The notes under the pieces are model-generated. The model did no database searches. It was not told the origin of the DNA and saw only the letters and a program-made list of their open reading frames with translations. From Naganishia liquefaciens (Eukaryota; Basidiomycota; Tremellomycetes; Filobasidiales; Filobasidiaceae), in NCBI GenBank assembly GCA_013423385.1, contig BLZA01000023.1, positions 933,782-997,781 of the forward strand: a stretch of 64,000 nucleotides of DNA, written 5' to 3'. Below, one piece after another: positions 44,941-57,378 of this stretch. A program made the translations under genes and the position numbers. How positions within the stretch are numbered: the stretch's first letter is position 1; every line of letters starts with the position of its first letter.

Positions 44941-47900
44941 CTATAGTTCCACCACGCCAGCGACCGCGCCGACCATGAGCACCTCCATGCTGTCGTCATA
45001 TTTCGCGCGCAGCCAGGCATCCATCTCCCTGAACAAATCGGTAGTAGGTAGGTTTTTGCCATACTTTTCCGACGTGGCGGGGAACATTTGCCGGGTGTCT
45101 GTAATTCGACGCCTAAGTGCCAGGCAAATTCCTATTCTTCAAAGCCACCTTGCGATACTCACCAATTCCGACCCAATGAAGGTTCAACTTGTCGCCGAGG
45201 TTCTTTCTCTTCAGACTCATATGGAACGAGAACTCTTCCATTCCCGGAGACGAGGCCGCTTTGACGTAATGACGTGTGTGACCCACAGGAGCGGCAGTCT
45301 GGAATGACCACTCCTCCACATCGGCAGAGAACGCAATCACTGATAGGACGTGGCAGATCCGTTTCAGCTCCAAGGCGAGGCACGGAAGAGAGACGTGACG
45401 TACCAGGGTATATCAACCCTTCATGATTCACCTTCAACGTTACATTCCTAGTATTCAAAGCTTCATCCCAGACGTCCTCAGTCAGCTGTACGCGAATGAC
45501 GGGCAAGATCTCTCCCAGGGGCAAAGCCTGACCAATGATAGGGAATTTTTCGGCTTCGATGAAAGAACTGATGGGATACAGGATATCCCAGTCACTGTTT
45601 GTGTCTGAAGGAATACTGGGAACCGGCATGCGCGTGTCCATTCCGTATTTCGCGTGAATGTTCTCCACCAGTTCAGGGAAGCCAGGTCCAGAGTCGAGTT
45701 GAGCTATGTGAAGGGTGTGGGTACCGGAGGTGGTCTTTGACAAGATTACGGTCAGTACAGAGGGGAACACGAAAGTCGACTTACATTGTACATGTACTGA
45801 ACACCTGCTCGCTTCGGGTGCTCGTCATCGTATGATTTCCAGGACGGCGACGCGAAGATCGCGATGATGATGCAACTTGCAAACATGCTCGCCATCAAGA
45901 TTCTGCGCTGGCCTAGCCTATTGAAGCGATAGAATAGGGGTACCAGCGGCGGCAGGAACACGTAGGAGAGGACACTTGAAATAACGGCGATGATGATCTC
46001 TGTTGGCGCTTCCTGTTCGGATAATAAACCAGTCTCAGTGAGATTCTTCGCCAATGCGTATCCAGCAAGCACATACTTTGCCCATACGCCTGGTGCATCA
46101 AAGAAGTTTGTCAGCCACGCGTAATGATCAAGCAAAGGTGGAGACTTGCCCTGTCAGAGGCACGAATATGTCCAGGAACTGGAACAAGATTTGTTCAGCT
46201 TTCCTTCGGGCCCGGACACAAAAGTCGACATACGCTTGTCGAGGCCTCGACAATCATCGGCATGGAGAATGCGACCCAGAGCCAGTGCAAAGGACCAAGA
46301 TGCACCATCGTGTTCCTCTTCGAAACCAGATTGTACACTTCATTCAGCGTCAGAGGTATCAAACCAACTATTGCCATGTTGCAGAAGAGATAGGCTGATC
46401 GGATTCGGAACGCTTGCATGAGTGACATCATGATGACGTCGAAGCCGATGACTGCGAAGACCGCAGCATGCTCCTGAGTTGCCTGGTCTACCCTTTGACC
46501 TCTAGATAGCCAATATTGGAATGCAAAGATGCCTTTGAAACAGAAGTGATTTCAGTCTCTCAGTGTTTTCTCTTGCGAAAGTCCTTACTTGTGACTGCTG
46601 GCACGCCGAAGATGACGAGAGGCAATTGCTCATGGGTGAACCTGAAAGCGTAAGAGGATTGTCATGGTGGCTTCGGTAGTTTAAGGATAAAGAGCATACC
46701 ATGTGTGACTTTTTTTCAACCCGTAAGCCAAGAAGACGGCGACAAGCACGGACCCAGTGATGCCAATTAGCATATTTGCAAAGCTAGACGCCAGAGCTCG
46801 GCGGTAGACTCGTCTTTCAGATTCGGAGGTAAACATCGATAGAAGAGCGACATAAGCCATTATAATCGTGGCGCATAACAGATTGGCGGTGCTCATGGAA
46901 TAGTGAATGAAGATGCGGTCGAAGAAGGAATAATAGACCATGTTCGGGGGCGACCAAGGCGTATCGGTGTTCAATGAAGAACCAGCTTGTAAGAGATGAT
47001 CCAGGACAGCCATAGTAGTTTCAGCGAAATGCTGCGAGGATCCGGACTCGATATTGGCAACGATATCTCGCTGTGTGTGATAATAATAGCTGTGGCCGAC
47101 AATGGCCAACTAGATAAGGTGAATCCATGAATACCAAATTCAGGAAACTCGAGACAGCATCACTTACATCCAAGCCAGATATGCCAAGGTATTTTTCGAA
47201 TTGGACAAAGTCCGTGCTGTGGACGATGATCCATCTTAGCCCCAAGGAGATCTGCAGTCTCAGGAAGCACTTACTCGGAAAGGATAATGCCCGAACTAAA
47301 GACGTCTGCTGCGACAACGGTACCGTGAGGCCGGGTTGCGTGAGCGTAGGCCTGGATCATCTCAGCACTTGTCGCCTGAAACAGCAATGCGGCACCGGTG
47401 GTCCCTGCAGCCTCCAGATTGATCACCGCTTTCACACTGATTATCTTCAGCGAGGCTCATTTCATCAAGCAGTCAGATTAAGACCCACATGTCCTTGGTC
47501 TCGTGTTCCATCGAGTACAGATGAGACGCATCTTGCAATGTCTCTATCACACGAGTAGGTGAAATACTATCGAGCGTTAAATTGATCCGACATACCTTCA
47601 GCACCGTTGAAGAGGAAGATAGCGGAACCGTGAATGTGCTGATCGCGTTGAATGAGCACACGGGCACAGTCGAGCATGACTCCCACTCCTATCCCGTCGC
47701 TGCGGAAGTGTCATTAGCTGAAAAGCAAGACAGCGCCCGAATCCAGAACCCACTCTGCAGCGCCCGGGCTCGGTAGCGCTGAATCTATGTGCGCGTTCAG
47801 CAAGATGGCGTTATTGATGGGAATCCCTTCTATTGTTCTCGTTGTGTTGACACCCCCAACCTGCAGTATAATGTTTCCTATACCACGATATGACTTGAGC

Positions 47901-48515
47901 ACGGCGTGATCCATGATATCAAACCTGGAAAGCCCGAGTCAGCTGTTTTGAAACACTCCTCTAGACTGCCTCTGCGCTCAGACAGCGACTAACTGGTGCA
48001 TTCCATCTCCTTTCTGGTACCAGGTCTTGCATTCCAAGACATCGGACAGAGCACATTGATTTGCGAGTGCTTCGATTTCGTCGTAAACGTATAATTCTCC
48101 GGCTTCAGCTTCCTCGGTACCGACAACCCTATACCCGATATCCTCCAAAGCCTGGACGTGTCTTAGAATATTGGCCTCTGAGACGACAGGCGTACCATCG
48201 GATAGATGTCTAGGGAAAATCTGTACCTCAGCATGATGAGCTGAATGGGCTTTGTAAGACTCACGTCTCCAACCGGGGTTCTGGTAGACTGTAATGTAAC
48301 TTGGACAACAAATACGGCCACACAGTGACAACGGGAGCCAGCCACAAGAGTGTCTTGGTTATAGATTTTCCAGGTAATCGGTTCGTTGTACGAGACCGCT
48401 GAGCAGGTTGAGATGATGTTGAGCGACTCGAAGAGCGCCGCTCCAGTTCTTGCTTGAACCCCGACCGTACGGGCGACCGAGGCTCGATATACATGATACC
48501 GGCACCCTGGGGCAT
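44941..48515 (-). CDS. M28-family multi-pass membrane metallopeptidase (vacuolar protease Pff1 / ERMP1-like)
   Basis: About 14 exons between 48515 and 44941. Most joins are secure, but the first (48290/48240) and the one near 46140 use non-consensus donors, so these are tentative. A short cytosolic tail and one membrane segment (TLLWLAPVVTVWPYLLSKL) are followed by a zinc aminopeptidase domain. Its metal ligands lie in LLNAHIDSALPSPGA, AADDGIGVGV, FLFNGAEETLQDA (Glu-Glu), AVINLEAAG and HSYYYHTQRD. Then come seven or eight membrane helices (NLLCATIIMAYVALLSMF; MLIGITGSVLVAVFLAYGL; IIIAVISSVLSYVFLPPLVP; MASMFASCIIIAIFA) and a lumenal C-terminal domain ending AVAGVVEL. The family resides in vacuole or ER membranes; the natural substrate is unknown. 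Confidence 0.9.
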
Positions 48516-49121
48516 CTTCTCCTCTTTAAGCAGAGACGTGAGATTTCTCAGCTATGGCGAGTATCTAAGAGTGCTTGAGGTATGCCTGAACGATAGGTGT
48601 ATTTGACGCCATGCTCAAGTATGCCGAGAGGAAGGCTGGTACAATGAGCTACGCAACTACTCATCCTGTTCTCGATCACTCTGTTTCGGGTACGCGGTCA
48701 TTCAGGGCAGCCTGTTACGTAATGTACATGTACCATATATATCTCCAGTAGCCGGAATCTCTGCCGCTGCCGAAGTCAGTTTCATAACATGCAGGACCGT
48801 GAATGATACGGCTCGTTCGCAGGGCAATATGACCGGGCATGATATTCAATGAGTTTCAAGAGGAAGGACATCATGTATAGCATCCTTCAGCTTGCCAAAA
48901 GTATCGCTGAAGTCGATTACGTGTACTATCAGCTTCAGCAAAAATCGAAGTTGTTAAAGGGGCGAGGCTTGCCGTACGAGACAGCATGTGAATCGTGTAT
49001 ACCTGAATCTGCCTTCGTGCATGTATGTCTGCGCCTGTATTATTGCCTCTCGAGATTCGAGGAGGCTGGCGGGTTGCGTCCCACCAAATGGTGTTGTGTG
49101 TGGCCACCTTCTTTGCCCGTG
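48516..49121. other. Intergenic: metallopeptidase promoter, 3' end of the YTH gene
   Basis: About 600 bp. No supported gene. Confidence 0.4.
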
Positions 49122-52100
49122 TCAGCGGCTTAGCCTGTCCCACTCAGCGAGAAGGCTGGCCCCGATTACTAAACTTGACGAATCAGCAAACGTCAATTTG
49201 GGAAAAGGCGAAAGTCACAGACCTGGTTCCAGCTCGGTGCCATCCCTGCTGACTTTGACTTCCTTGTCTTGGTTCCATGGGTTTCGCAGGTGTTTGATCG
49301 AGGAGAAAGGCAGTTCACCCACTCGAATCCACTCGACTTCGAAATCATGTAACTCGGCCGCCGTTGTAGCTACACTCTCTCCTATTACTGTCACGCCGAT
49401 CTTGCCGTTGGAGCCATTGGTATCGCCTCTGTCGGTCGCGACAACCGTTGACTGGCGCTGAGCCTCAACAGCGGCCGGTGCATGAGCCTCATCACTGGAG
49501 ATCATGTCTTTTCCAGAAACGTCTCCAGCGGATTTTGTATCGTTCCTTGTTGAGCCGCTTTGGGCTTTCAGAGCCGCGTCTTGATCTAATTCAAAACTGT
49601 CCGCATTGACCATCGCTTTAGCTGCAATCTCTTGCTTCAACGCCTCTTCTGCACGTATGCGTGCAAGGGCTTTGGCGTCGAAAGTCATCGCCCGCAGAGG
49701 GAAATCGCTGGACCCAGAAATTCGTTTGTGGTCCGGGTGGGGAGCAGTTTGATTCCACCTGAAGATGTCGGTAGGACTGGTCAATTCGTCGCCTGGCGTC
49801 ATCTCTCCAGGCGATGACATTGCAAGCGGGACATTCGTGGAATCTTCTGAGGATAAGCGGAAAGATCGAGGGACGGGTGGAGCGTCTTCATCGCCCTCCT
49901 CTTGGATGTCAGCTCCCCGTGGCGACAGAAGACCTGCGGTTCTGCTGTTGCTACCAGATATCGGCTTTGACACCCCCGAGCAACTGCCGTTAGAGAATGG
50001 CGAATCTTGACCTTGAGCGGACTGTGAGGTATGGGGGCGAGCCACTGATGCAATACCGCTGCGCATGATCGCGTATCCTGTAAATGATCCTTGCTTGTTC
50101 GCGCCGAAGATCAGGTAGACTTCCGGCGATGTCCGGAAAGCCTGGTCTGCACATTGGGCATACAGAAGGGCAGATCAGTCGCGCTGGATGAAGAAAAGGT
50201 TTTCGAACTTACCCAAGATAGCCTCATTATGTGGCTGAGTACGCCATGACCCCACCTTGATACTCCTATCCAGTTCGTCCTGAATGAGGTTCAAGTCAGC
50301 TCAGAGCGATACCAGTTCCTGCAAGGGTTTACTTTAGTAGAACTTTTGAGAATAAAGTATCTTTTCGGAAAGTTGCGGACAAGGAATGAGGAGGATGTCG
50401 ATGCCAGGCTATGGTCTACGTCAGTGGACTGCCCAGGTTGCTGCTGTTGACCCTGCCAGGCTGCAAATGCAGCCGGGCTGATAAGGTCATTGCCATTGAT
50501 TACGCTTTCGCGTCTCCTGCCTTCGCCCTCCGGCGGCTCTTCCAAAGCCGCAGGGCTTAGAGGCAATAACTGGTCTGAAACCGGCGGAACTACTGGAGAA
50601 ACCAGACTGATTGCCAAGTTTTGTGCCACATCTTCAGTCTTGTTTTTCGCACGAAGATTTCGGATGTACTTGACGTGTAGGCCAGCCCCTCGCTGTCCCC
50701 CGACGCCTGATTTCAAATCATCATCCGCCTTGCGAATACGGCACAAGAAAGGCTGACATCTCGGGTCCCATGGTCGTAGGTGTTTGCCGTTAAAGTAAGC
50801 GACGGCCGTCTCGAGATCTCTCTCGTTTTTGAAATTGACGAATGCGCAGTTTGATCTAGAAATCAGGAAGATAGATGCCACTCCTTGCCAATCCGCAGAA
50901 GCCTCGAATTGAGGCTCTGTTTGCCAGTCCAAAGGACGATTGAAATATTTCCACATTTCTTCGTGTGTCGCATTGGCAGGCCTAAGCGTTACAATTAAGG
51001 TGTGCTTTCAGTAAGGCTCCCTCCCCTCTGTTGGAGCGCATTTACTCACACGTTGCCTACCCACATCACCCAGTCACTCCGATTGGCGGGAGGAGCGGGG
51101 TGATAGGCTTTGCGCTCTAGCGCCCGTCCAGGCTTAGTCGCATCCGGATCGCCGGCCATTGATGCAGATACCGTCTCGCCCGCAGGATATACCTCGGTCA
51201 CCGCACTAGTGCCTTGTTTCTCGGACGGGATCTCAGCGTTGTCATGTTGAGCGGACTGGGATGGTGGTTTGTCAAGGTTTGCCCGTCCGCCCAGGTCTTC
51301 CCCGTTCAGCCAGCGACCATGGCCGTTGCCCACGCTGAGGCCTTGCGTCGAGTGACTGTTCCGATTATCAGACCAGTATTGCTGCGAGGCATAGTCCGTC
51401 CAACCGTTCCCGTTTACTTGCCCCCTGCCTCTGCCTCTACCTCTGCTCCTGTTTCTTCCTCTTCCGCGGGGCATCTGTGTAATGAAGCGCTCATCATGAA
51501 ATGCTCCACCCAAAGGCTGACTAGGATAAGGCATGCTGTTGGGTGGTAGTGCTATCCAGCCAGGAGGAGCTGATGGCGAAAAGGCCGACCCTGACGTTGC
51601 GTTATAGTACTGATAGCTCGGTTGATACGGATAAGCCCCACTGTAATGCTGCATTCCGGGAAATAGTCGAGGATCCATTGCCTGTTGCATGGACATGAAC
51701 GCCAAATTGGTATTTGGTACCGGTTGATATGTTGACGGATGTCTGCCATTGACATTGCGGCCATGATTGCCGAGGTTGCGGAAAATGTTTATGCCTTCGT
51801 CGTTACCTGTGTGTCGGTATTGTGACATTGGACTATATGGGGATTGACTCATGTCGTACGAGTCTCTGGGATCATCCCCGGGCAGAGCCCACGATCCATT
51901 ATGAGCAGGCTGCGTCGCCTCTGTTCCTGAGTCGCGAAGTGGGCTGGTGGGCGACTGTGCATTGTCATTTCCATCAAGCGCTTGCCGAGGGTCTTGTGGA
52001 TGAATCTGCAGAGTCGTGTACAAATTGTAGGGCAAGCATTCGTACATATTCGGCGGCGTGTTTGATGATGCCGTTGTACGCGATTGTGGTCTGTTCTCCG

Positions 52101-52503
52101 GAGGACCTGCAAAGTTTGGCCAGATTGCGGGTGACTCCATCGTAGGATACACCATGGGAGTCAGTGACGGATTCGCAGACGGCCGATCACTTCCTGCCGG
52201 CTGCGGTAACAATGACTCGGGCACAGAAATTCCGGGCAATGGTCTCGCTTGGCCATTAAGCCCTGAGCCGGAAGGTGTGGGGCTAGTGGGGACGTCCCGG
52301 TTGGTGAATGCGCGGGTCATCTCGGAAGAACCGGGCTGAAGACCCGATCTGGCGGCTGATACGGGAGAGTGGCTGTGATGACGCTGAGAAGCGTCGTTAT
52401 CCACTTGTTCCACTCCATCAGTCGACTGGATTCCGGAAGCCTGAGCGTCGCCCTCTGAGGCCCTGCGTCCGGTTTGCAGGTCGGCTTCTGTGTAATGAAT
52501 CAT
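49122..52503 (-). CDS. RRM + YTH domain RNA-binding protein (putative m6A reader)
   Basis: Five exons: 51050-52503, 50333-50981, 50213-50279, 49223-50146, 49122-49168; 1046 residues. The first about 470 residues are disordered (Ser/Pro/Gln/Asn) with an [16 protein letters not shown] box at about 340-360. An RRM follows at about 478-575 (WVMWVGNVPANATHEEMWKY; NCAFVNFKNERDLETAVAYF). The YTH domain starts at about 690 (KRYFILKSST, IKVGSWRTQPHNE, DQAFRTSPEVYLIFGANK, SFTGYAIM). It is then interrupted by about 240 low-complexity residues and resumes at about 990 (FEVEWIRVGELPF, KHLRNPW, VSRDGTELEP). YTH domains bind m6A in RNA through an aromatic cage; the Trp in GSW and the one in VEW match cage or core positions. 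It probably controls mRNA stability or translation (inference). The last two exons complete the fold (GASLLAEWD). Confidence 0.92.
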
Positions 52504-54552
52504 TGTGATGGTGGCGACCTCACTCGAACGGCAGGAGAATCATTGAACCCAGTCTGAGACGGCGTCTGAGGAGGAAAAGACGAGCGTTACAGCATACTGA
52601 ATATAGCAGCAACGCAAGAGATGGTCCGGTCCACTCACGCTTCTCCAATTTACGATCCTTTGACTTCACGACCGCTTGGCCCGGGAAGTTCAGCTGGAAT
52701 GAAGCAGCAGCAGTTCGCAGCGCAGCTTTGCTTCCGCTGAGCGATCGGCGCGGAAGCTGCCACGGGTTCGAATAGCTTATATTCGAATATCGCTTGCACG
52801 CGTGCCAGAATTTGAGCGAGAATTGGATCAACTTCCCGAGAAGCCCGACAAGTGTGCTTCAAGGAAGGCCGAAAGCTGAGCAGAAGCTCCGACAGAATAC
52901 CGGTACACCAGGCCAGCGCAGCTGCCGGCCCTTTTCAAAGCTAGGTCCAGGCTGATTGACATATCACTATCGGCAGTATCAGTCTCTATGATTGAACAAA
53001 TTATGTACCATAAAAAAATTGACGTTATCTCAGAGATAGCGTTGGTGGCGACTGCCGCAAGCTCGAGCGCTAGAGCACACTGCGCAAATGCTTTTTGCGC
53101 CGAAAGTCCGACAGGGTGGTACGAGCTGCGCTAAAGGATTCGTATTTGGCTAAATGTAACCTGGCCACATCACTTCTGGGGAGCTTCCCTTTAAGGGCGA
53201 ACTCCCGGGCAGGCTGATCTGCCAAGGTCACCGATTAGCTACTTCACCAGCTGTCCAGCCTATCATGACAGTTGTCGCTTCTACAAGCTTTCGAGAGCTT
53301 CCTCGTGTGCTTCATCGGCTAGATTGCTGGAATCGGTGCGATGCACGGCGAAGCGACCAAAGTCATCCGGACAACGCCATGAGAGTTGAGCCGAATGGCG
53401 CAAGACGCATCGCCCGCTCTCCTCGCACATAACGCCATAAAGCTCCGCCCCGAAAAGGACGCGGACTGTGTCAACCACTCTTGCTCTGCTATATGGTGTG
53501 TCATCCGATGCGGCTTGGCCGTTGTGATTATCGCCAGCATGCTCGTTGGGTGTACGTGCATATCTCAAGGGATGTCCATTTAAATTTTCGTATAGCTTTG
53601 CGCACCCTTCTGTAGCGGAGGGTCGCACTTACCTGTCCAGACGGGAACGATTTCGGCAGACCGTATTCTCGCTCTCACAAAGTTTGCCTAAGACGCCGTA
53701 TGCTACCGTTACACCAAAATTCTCGAATTTCAGCGAGATGAACTAATCGGCATCGCGGATTGAGGTGGCCTGATTGGTGCATGAACGCAGTGTACCACAT
53801 GCGTTCCAGCAACAATGAGGTGTTAGGAAGCCTTGAATAAGCCTTTCGCCTGTCACACATATATACGTGAACCCGAGCGAGGCGACTGGAAAAAGATAGT
53901 GGAGCGGGCTTCGCAGACATGTATGAACCATCAGGAGAAGCTTGATTTATTATGGAGTCTTCAGGAAACTTCATGTGCCTTCATGGAGCTCGGATAGTCA
54001 GTCACGTGCAAGATCGACGATCGGACCGCGATGACGCAAGACAGCTCACACGACGTCCGCTAAGCTATTTATCCGCTTTTACAGTAGCTGTTTCGTCTTC
54101 ATCCATTCCGAACCCGGCAAGCCGAATCGGGCAATGTACTCGTGGCATTCACTTGATCCAGGAATTATCAGTCCAGTATTGGGCCAGTGGGTACCTATAG
54201 CGTCAGCATACGGAAAAGGTCTCCGCTTTTCGCGAGCTTCGGCGCATCCCGTCACCTCCGGACCGCGCGATGCCCCGCAGTCTACGTTGCTCTTCCGGAT
54301 CGTTACTCCCAGGCAGCCACTAACCAGACTGGGCCGTATTCATCGCCGATGCTATGACGCTATCTGCTAGCTAACAAGTCAATCGACAAGTCAATTCGCC
54401 CTTCTGCGTGACCTCATGTCGTACCGCATCCGGTGAATGTTCTTGAGTCACTTTCATAACGATATAAGTCTGCCTTGTCCCTGGCAAAAAGCCCTGTGAA
54501 ACAATTCTACCAACGAGACCATAATATTACTCAACTGCCTACAATATTCACA
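52504..54552. other. 2-kb divergent intergenic region
   Basis: Between the YTH gene (-) and the acidic protein gene (+). No supported coding sequence. Short minus- and plus-strand frames at about 52520-52860 and 53280-53630 lack signatures and would need non-canonical splicing. A small imperfect inverted repeat, CGTTATCT...AGATAGCG, lies at 53024-53042. Immediately upstream of 54553 there is a CAAC/CACA context before the ATG. Confidence 0.4.
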
Positions 54553-55686
54553 ATGGGTTCAACTAAGGGAAAGCCGACCGACCAGAAGCTGCACGACAAG
54601 ATCACGGAGGAGATCAAGCAAGAAACCAACAAAGATGGTGAGTTTTTGGCGTAAGCCAGAAGGGGGACACCTCGTCTCAGCGGGATACAAGGATGATGTC
54701 GGTACGGTGTCGACATACATTACATGCTGCGCTGAAATAATGCTCGTTGGCTTCGTTACACGACTCACGGGTTTCTTCATCGAGACATTTAAGGGTATAA
54801 CGTGTTTGCTAACATCGTTTGGGCCTCCCCTTCAGGCAGTGGTGCTGGACAGATGGCCGCATGGAAGGCGAGTAAAATAGCCAAGGAGTATGAAGCACAG
54901 GGAGGGTGAGTGCAGTGACCGGCCTGCAGGGATGAAACATCGCAAGAAGAATGTCTAATGGGTGTTTGCATATCAGCGGGTACGAGAACGAAAGTGGCAG
55001 CAAGAACGAGCCGAAAAAGGGAGCACCGCAACACAAGTCTGCCGACAAGAAAGCTAGCGAGGAAGAGGCAAAAGCCGAGCAAGATGATGACGATGACGAG
55101 CAGGATGACGGCGAGAACGATGACAACGGGAACTCTGAAGCCGAAGAGAAGAAGACTGCTGGAAGCAAGCGCAAGAGGGTAAGTCATGGTAGCACTCCCT
55201 TCACCAGGAACAGGGCTAACGAATGATATCGGACATTTCCAGACTGCCACGGAGCCTAAGGCTTCAGCAAAGAAGAATGACAAGCCTGCTCCAACCAAGA
55301 AGTAAGTCTCGCGAAACAATGAATTAGGCCCTCGTGGCTTTTGTATCTTTGTGCCTGAGCATCGACAACTGCTCTTTTATTAGAACCAAGACCGAGGATG
55401 AGGAAGCTGAGGCAGACGATAACTCGGATGAGGACGCAGATGAACAGGGAGACGAATCCACGGGAGAGCAAGAGGTAGTACGTTGACTGGCTCGCCAAGC
55501 CGAAAGGCCACCGTGTTGACGTTACACTTGTCACCTCAGACTGAACAGCCAGAAGATGCTGAGGAGGGCGATGATGCTGAAGAGGGCGATGATGCTGAAG
55601 AGGGCGATGATGCTGAAGAAGGGGATGACGCCGAGTACGATCCCGATGCACAGCAGGACGAAGTTGCTGTCGAAGAAGACAAGTAA
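54553..55686 (+). CDS. Acidic protein with a short GQxxAxKAxxxAKEYE domain (DUF5872-like)
   Basis: Six exons: 54553-54637, 54836-54905, 54977-55178, 55243-55301, 55384-55474, 55540-55686; 217 residues. The N-terminal about 60 residues carry a compact motif (KLHDKITEEIKQE, then GSGAGQMAAWKASKIAKEYE, then QGGGYENE). I associate this with a small family of unknown function shared with bacteria and large viruses, where the segment reads KGGKPGQWSARKAQL. The rest is alternating Lys-rich and Asp/Glu-rich sequence (KKASEEEAKAEQDDDDDEQD, AGSKRKR, a TKTEDEEAEADD run) ending in an 18-bp repeat tract. The charge pattern resembles histone-chaperone or chromatin proteins (inference). Intron 1 (198 bp) is by far the longest here. 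Exact function unknown. Confidence 0.8.
55555..55626 (+). repeat. 18-bp tandem repeat encoding DAEEGD units
   Basis: Four near-identical 18-bp units in the last exon of the acidic protein gene, each coding Asp-Ala-Glu-Glu-Gly-Asp. The first differs at one base and the last at two. A fifth, diverged unit follows. All in frame. Confidence 0.9.
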
Positions 55687-55868
55687 GAAGCCAGGGAATC
55701 AGGGAATTGGATTTGACAGAAATTCCTCCATCGTTGTACACCGTTAAGACAGCCGCAATTGCATAACTATGCGCGGGCAGGCCAATCCTAAAAGATCTGC
55801 TCTCTACAACACCAGATCTGTCGAGTCACAGGCGTCCACAACCGCAATGCTAGTCGCTGTACTTCATC

Positions 55869-57074
55869 TCACAGAGCTCCAAACACCTCTTCTATTCGCC
55901 TCAAACTGACTACCACTTCCTGCCAAGGGCGAGGCTTAGCCGCCGATGTCGATGACTTCCCTGCAACATCCGTCAATGGCGATGTCTTGTCGGGAACGCC
56001 ATGATCCCCCTTTTGCAATTTTGTAAAATCCAGGCGATATGTATAATTGTCTCCGATCACACGATCTTCCCTTGACGGCTGAACTTTCACTCTCAAGAAC
56101 GGAGACTCAGCTGAACGGCAAGTCTATCAGTCCATTTGCAAAGGGAGAGCAAATCCCAGCTAGGCTCACCTTCGCCTCGGCGAATCAGTCCGACCTGCAT
56201 CCTACTCGGATCAATCAATCTCGCCCGTTTCCAGGATCCGGCCCACATCTGGTTTGACGCCGTCTCCATCTTGATCAAGTATTTCCACGGATCCTGACTG
56301 CTTGCGCGGGATCTGACTTGCGCTAAACGGGTGATGACTCTCGTCGGATACGCGAGCGACACAAAGGTCATGAAGGACCCTGCAAGAACGATGGCTGTAG
56401 CGGCGAGTTGACCGTTGGTCACAAACGGAACCAAGGTATTTGTTTTTGCGGAAGTGTGAACGGATTTCGGCTCAACCGCCAAGTCTGGATGCGGATCTTC
56501 ACTAACTCGGGCTTTTGAGGCAGTTGCAGACGAAGTTGCTGCCGCAGCAGTATTCTGGACAGCCGTCGGAGTGGTGGACACTGCAGCTTGCAAAGCCGCT
56601 TGCTCTTTGGCTTCGAACTCTTCATTCTCGTATCCCCGGACAAGGTTATCTGCCATGAGCACGCTGGCGGGTATCCAAGCGGCTAGCGATAAACGATAAG
56701 CAAACAGTAGTAGCGCAATGAGCTGAGAACGACTCACCAATGACAAACCACAGCATCTTCGGTCGGAAACTGGGCGGTCTCGAATAAATGAGCCGTTCCT
56801 CCGAAGCCCTTCCGGTAGCAGCGTCCGACTCTATCGTTCTCCAAGGCCAATTTGGCGCTTTTGGTGGTGCTGGCTTGGCTTTAGTGGTAGCTGACCTAGC
56901 AAGCGTATCATCTTTCGCGATTTTTGAGCCCGTGCTTTGTGCGGATGGCGTCTGAGCCTTAGGGCCTGAAGTGCTGGTGCTCGCTTTCCTAGAGTTGATT
57001 CGAGAATAGCGAGTTCCTGCCGATCGCTGTCGCAGGATTCGAGCAGTATTGGTCCATAGTGATCGAGTGTCCAT
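55869..57074 (-). CDS. Probable mitochondrial two-pass membrane protein
   Basis: Three exons: 56738-57074, 56170-56682, 55869-56089; 356 residues. The N-terminus (DTRSLWTNTARILRQRSAGT) is rich in Arg, Ser and Thr without acids after residue 2, a good mitochondrial presequence. Two membrane segments: MLWFVIAAWIPASVLMA (about 107-123) and AATAIVLAGSFMTFVSLAY (about 215-233), separated by an Ala/Thr-rich linker. The matrix or IMS C-terminal part is soluble (SQDPWKYLIKMET, NYTYRLDFTKLQKGD). I do not recognise the family. Organisation resembles small assembly factors of respiratory complexes, but that is a guess. Divergent from hal2. Confidence 0.7.
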
Positions 57075-57378
57075 TACGGGCGAGAGAGAGGAGATGATGC
57101 GGAGATGGATGATATCGCAGCCAGTCTTTCGGGCCTGCAAGTGTTAATAATTGTGTGATTGCTTCATCACCACCCAATCCCAAAAAGCAGCTGGGCGGAA
57201 GCAGATTTCAGCGATCGAGCCCCGCCGAGCGAGTATTCGTTAACGTTTATTCGGCTCTACCACTTCACTCGATGCACCGCCGTCAATGGGTCAATCCTCT
57301 TCCACCTCCCTACGCCGCTCACATCTCACGCTCAAGCGTGCTTTGCAGAAATCCCTAGAATCAAACAGCTTGACGATC
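57075..57378. promoter_or_regulatory. Divergent promoter, mitochondrial protein / hal2
   Basis: 304 bp between divergent start codons. Sites not recognised. Confidence 0.4.

Noticed and set aside
53024-53042. Inverted repeat near 53.03 kb as a possible hairpin or terminator
   Set aside because: Arms are only eight bases with a mismatch, so it is easily explained by chance.
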